Notes under the pieces: model-generated | Seen by the model: the letters and a program-made list of their open reading frames with translations, nothing else | What the model was told of the DNA's origin: nothing | The model's database searches: none | Shown: piece by piece, positions 15,215 to 16,553 of the stretch | Numbering within the stretch: position 1 is the first letter of the stretch | Layout of the letters: every line of letters starts with the position of its first letter | From: CAZAKZ01 sp964485695 | Lineage (GTDB): Bacteria; Planctomycetota; JAFGQW01 | Direction: 5' to 3' | Length of the DNA stretch: 16,553 nt | Assembly: GCA_964485695.1 (NCBI GenBank) | Contig: CAZAKZ010000124.1 | Span: 1-16,553, forward strand | Made by a program: the position numbers and the translations under genes

Positions 15215-15267
15215 GGATCCATACTATTCATTCCGGAGAGTTTGTAGAATCTTATAGGAGAACAACG

Positions 15268-16239
15268 ATGAAGACCCTTGTGTTCCTTGTACTCGTCCTC
15301 GCCGTAACCACCGGCTTCGCCTCGTCCCAGACCTACTGGGATCTGTTCAACTACGCGCCCGGAACCCTGGTGCCAGGCTGGACCGAGCAGGCCGGCGACT
15401 GGACCGTCGACACCAACAAGCAGCTCGTGTCCGAGCCGAAATTTCTCTGGCAGTACATCACCATCGACACCTTCTCGGCCCTGAACGGTTGCACCGAGAT
15501 CACAGCCATTTACAGCGCCAGTTCTTCGATGAAGCTGCAGTTCGGGGGCTGTGCCATGCGCTTCCAGAACGTCAACACCTGCGTCATGGACAAGATCCAG
15601 GACAACAACTCGAGCGGGGACTTCGATCGGTTCTTCGTTTATGACCGCCCGGGAACCTCCAAGTACGTCGATCCCAAGCCCCACAAGAAGACCGTCGTCC
15701 GGCTCATGACCTTCGACAAGGATGTCATCGGGAAGATCGACATCGACCTGGACGGCAAGTGGGATCACGTGGTGGTGAAGCCGAGCACCCAGACGCCGGC
15801 CGCCGGCAAACTCGGAATCGCCGGCTTCGGCGGCTGTATCATGGACAACTTCAAGTTCTTCGACGCCGCTGTCCGCCTCGATCCGCAGGGCCTGCCGCCC
15901 GCACCGGGGAACCTCATCGTCTTGCAACTCCGCGGAACAAAGAACCTGGCCTACCAGTGCGCCTGCAGCTTCTCGAACGCTACCGGCATCCAGGTCGACT
16001 CGCGTATCATCCCCCTCGACCTCACGAACCTGTTGGTGGTCTCGACCCAGGTGCCGTCGATATTCCAGAACTTCTCGGGCAACCTCGATTCCAACGGCCA
16101 AGGCAAGGCCGGCATCGCCATTCCCATGGCCCCGGCCCTGAGCGGCCTGGGTTTCTACTTCTGCATGATCACGCTGGATCCCCTGGCGCCCAACGGCATC
16201 GCCAACATCTCCAACGACCTGCGCATTGACATCAAGTAA
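15268..16239 (+). CDS. Secreted protein: LamG-like domain plus shared C-terminal domain
   Basis: The protein has 323 residues. AGGAG (15256-15260) lies 7 nt before the ATG. The signal peptide ends near FASSQ (residue 20-21). Residues 22-200 form a beta-sandwich like LamG/DUF1080 domains: DLFNYAPGTLVPGWTEQAGDW at the start, repeated aromatic strands, and DNFKFFDAAVRL at the end. Such domains bind sugars or act as structural modules; I see no catalytic residues. Residues about 201-323 are the domain shared with the proteins at 915-3983 and 4234-5145, including LLVVST, FQNFSGNLDSNGQGKAGI and IPMAPALSG. Several cysteines (in FGGCAM, NTCVM, CACSF) could form disulfides outside the cell. The gene has its own promoter and a terminator-like hairpin, so it is probably monocistronic, divergent from the kinase/GT9 unit. 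The molecular function is unknown. Confidence 0.88.
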   Translation: MKTLVFLVLVLAVTTGFASSQTYWDLFNYAPGTLVPGWTEQAGDWTVDTNKQLVSEPKFLWQYITIDTFSALNGCTEITAIYSASSSMKLQFGGCAMRFQNVNTCVMDKIQDNNSSGDFDRFFVYDRPGTSKYVDPKPHKKTVVRLMTFDKDVIGKIDIDLDGKWDHVVVKPSTQTPAAGKLGIAGFGGCIMDNFKFFDAAVRLDPQGLPPAPGNLIVLQLRGTKNLAYQCACSFSNATGIQVDSRIIPLDLTNLLVVSTQVPSIFQNFSGNLDSNGQGKAGIAIPMAPALSGLGFYFCMITLDPLAPNGIANISNDLRIDIK

Positions 16240-16258
16240 TCTGAAACAGAAAATCATG

Positions 16259-16305
16259 ACCTGCCGGGGCCGGTTGTCGCACCGTGCCCCGGCAGGTGTA
16301 TGTTC
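16259..16305 (+). terminator. Terminator-like hairpin after the 15268 gene
   Basis: A perfect 12-bp stem (16259-16270 with 16286-16297, 15-nt loop) begins 20 nt after the stop codon. The following TGTATGTTC is only moderately T-rich. Position and stem length favour termination. Confidence 0.6.
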
Positions 16306-16553
16306 GGCCCGGGCTCCGGACCTCGACCCTCCCAGAGAGCACGGCGCGAGACCACTGTTTCTCTTTTGATCTGCATGACCATCGTACTGTCACGGGTGGT
16401 TTTTCTCAGGATCGTTGAGTGAACGACAGGACGGACAGAAACAAGAGCGTGATCCTCGGTTACCTCGCGGCCGCCTCCCTCCCGGTGCTCCTCCTGCTGG
16501 ATTGAGTGTAAGTTCGAATCGTGCAGCGCAACTCGGTACCTGCAAAGGATTTA
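16306..16553. other. Right-end region without a supported gene
   Basis: Apart from the possible 28-residue peptide, no reading frame with good start signals is found on either strand. A GTTCGAATC string at 16513-16521 recalls a tRNA T-loop, but the flanking stems do not pair. The window ends before any following gene is visible. Confidence 0.5.
16419..16505 (+). CDS. Possible 28-residue membrane peptide
   Basis: A GTG at 16419 with AGGA (16408-16411) 7 nt upstream opens a 28-codon frame ending at TGA 16503-16505. The peptide has a charged head (NDRTDRNK) and a hydrophobic tail (VILGYLAAASLPVLLLL), like small single-span membrane proteins. Its start overlaps the stop of a 15-codon frame (16375-16422) that has no ribosome-binding site. 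This could easily be chance. Confidence 0.2.
   Translation: MNDRTDRNKSVILGYLAAASLPVLLLLD

Noticed and set aside
16513..16521. GTTCGAATC, tRNA T-loop-like string
   Set aside because: The flanking bases (GTAAG and CGTGC) do not form the 5-bp T stem, and no anticodon arm or acceptor stem can be built around it.

Overview
The window comes from a high-GC, Gram-negative-type genome. The gene content suggests Planctomycetota or a similar sulfatase-rich lineage: a formylglycine-type sulfatase with a Tat-like leader, a PhoD-like phosphatase lipoprotein with a LamG-like N-terminus, several secreted proteins ending in a common beta-rich domain, and a GT9 glycosyltransferase paired with a lipopolysaccharide-kinase-like protein. 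This placement is an inference from content; no marker gene fixes it. Ten protein genes are well supported. No rRNA, tRNA, CRISPR array, transposase or phage gene was recognised.

Layout. 1-233 is AT-richer and holds four small hairpins; the leftmost ends in a T-run when read on the minus strand, so a minus-strand RNA is possible. 234-695 (+) is a small secreted protein with a strong terminator behind it. 915-3983 (+) is a large secreted zinc metallopeptidase with a clear sigma70-like promoter. 3984-4233 carries a near-perfect 98-nt palindrome. 4234-5145 (-) is a secreted protein of unknown function, and 5301-6698 (-) is dihydrolipoyl dehydrogenase. 6929-12737 (+) looks like a three-gene operon: PhoD-like phosphatase lipoprotein, GT-C type membrane glycosyltransferase (1-nt overlap), and Tat-exported sulfatase (32-nt gap). 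12744-15105 (-) is a two-gene unit, LPS-kinase-like protein then GT9-like glycosyltransferase, converging on the sulfatase with only 6 nt between the stop codons. 15268-16239 (+) is another secreted protein with the shared C-terminal domain. 16240-16553 has a terminator-like hairpin and perhaps one tiny ORF.

How the genes may work together. Apart from lpdA, which is central metabolism and has no 2-oxo-acid dehydrogenase partners here, the genes are about the cell envelope and the outside: a secreted protease, a phosphatase and a sulfatase that could strip phosphate and sulfate from external polymers, a polyprenol-dependent sugar transferase, and a glycosyltransferase/kinase pair that could build and phosphorylate a lipopolysaccharide core.

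The most interesting observations are the C-terminal domain shared by three, perhaps four, otherwise unrelated secreted proteins (a possible sorting or anchoring module), the 98-nt palindrome whose outer 31 positions all pair in a minus-strand RNA, the multi-hairpin element at the left end, and a hairpin that buries the ribosome-binding site of the kinase-like gene.
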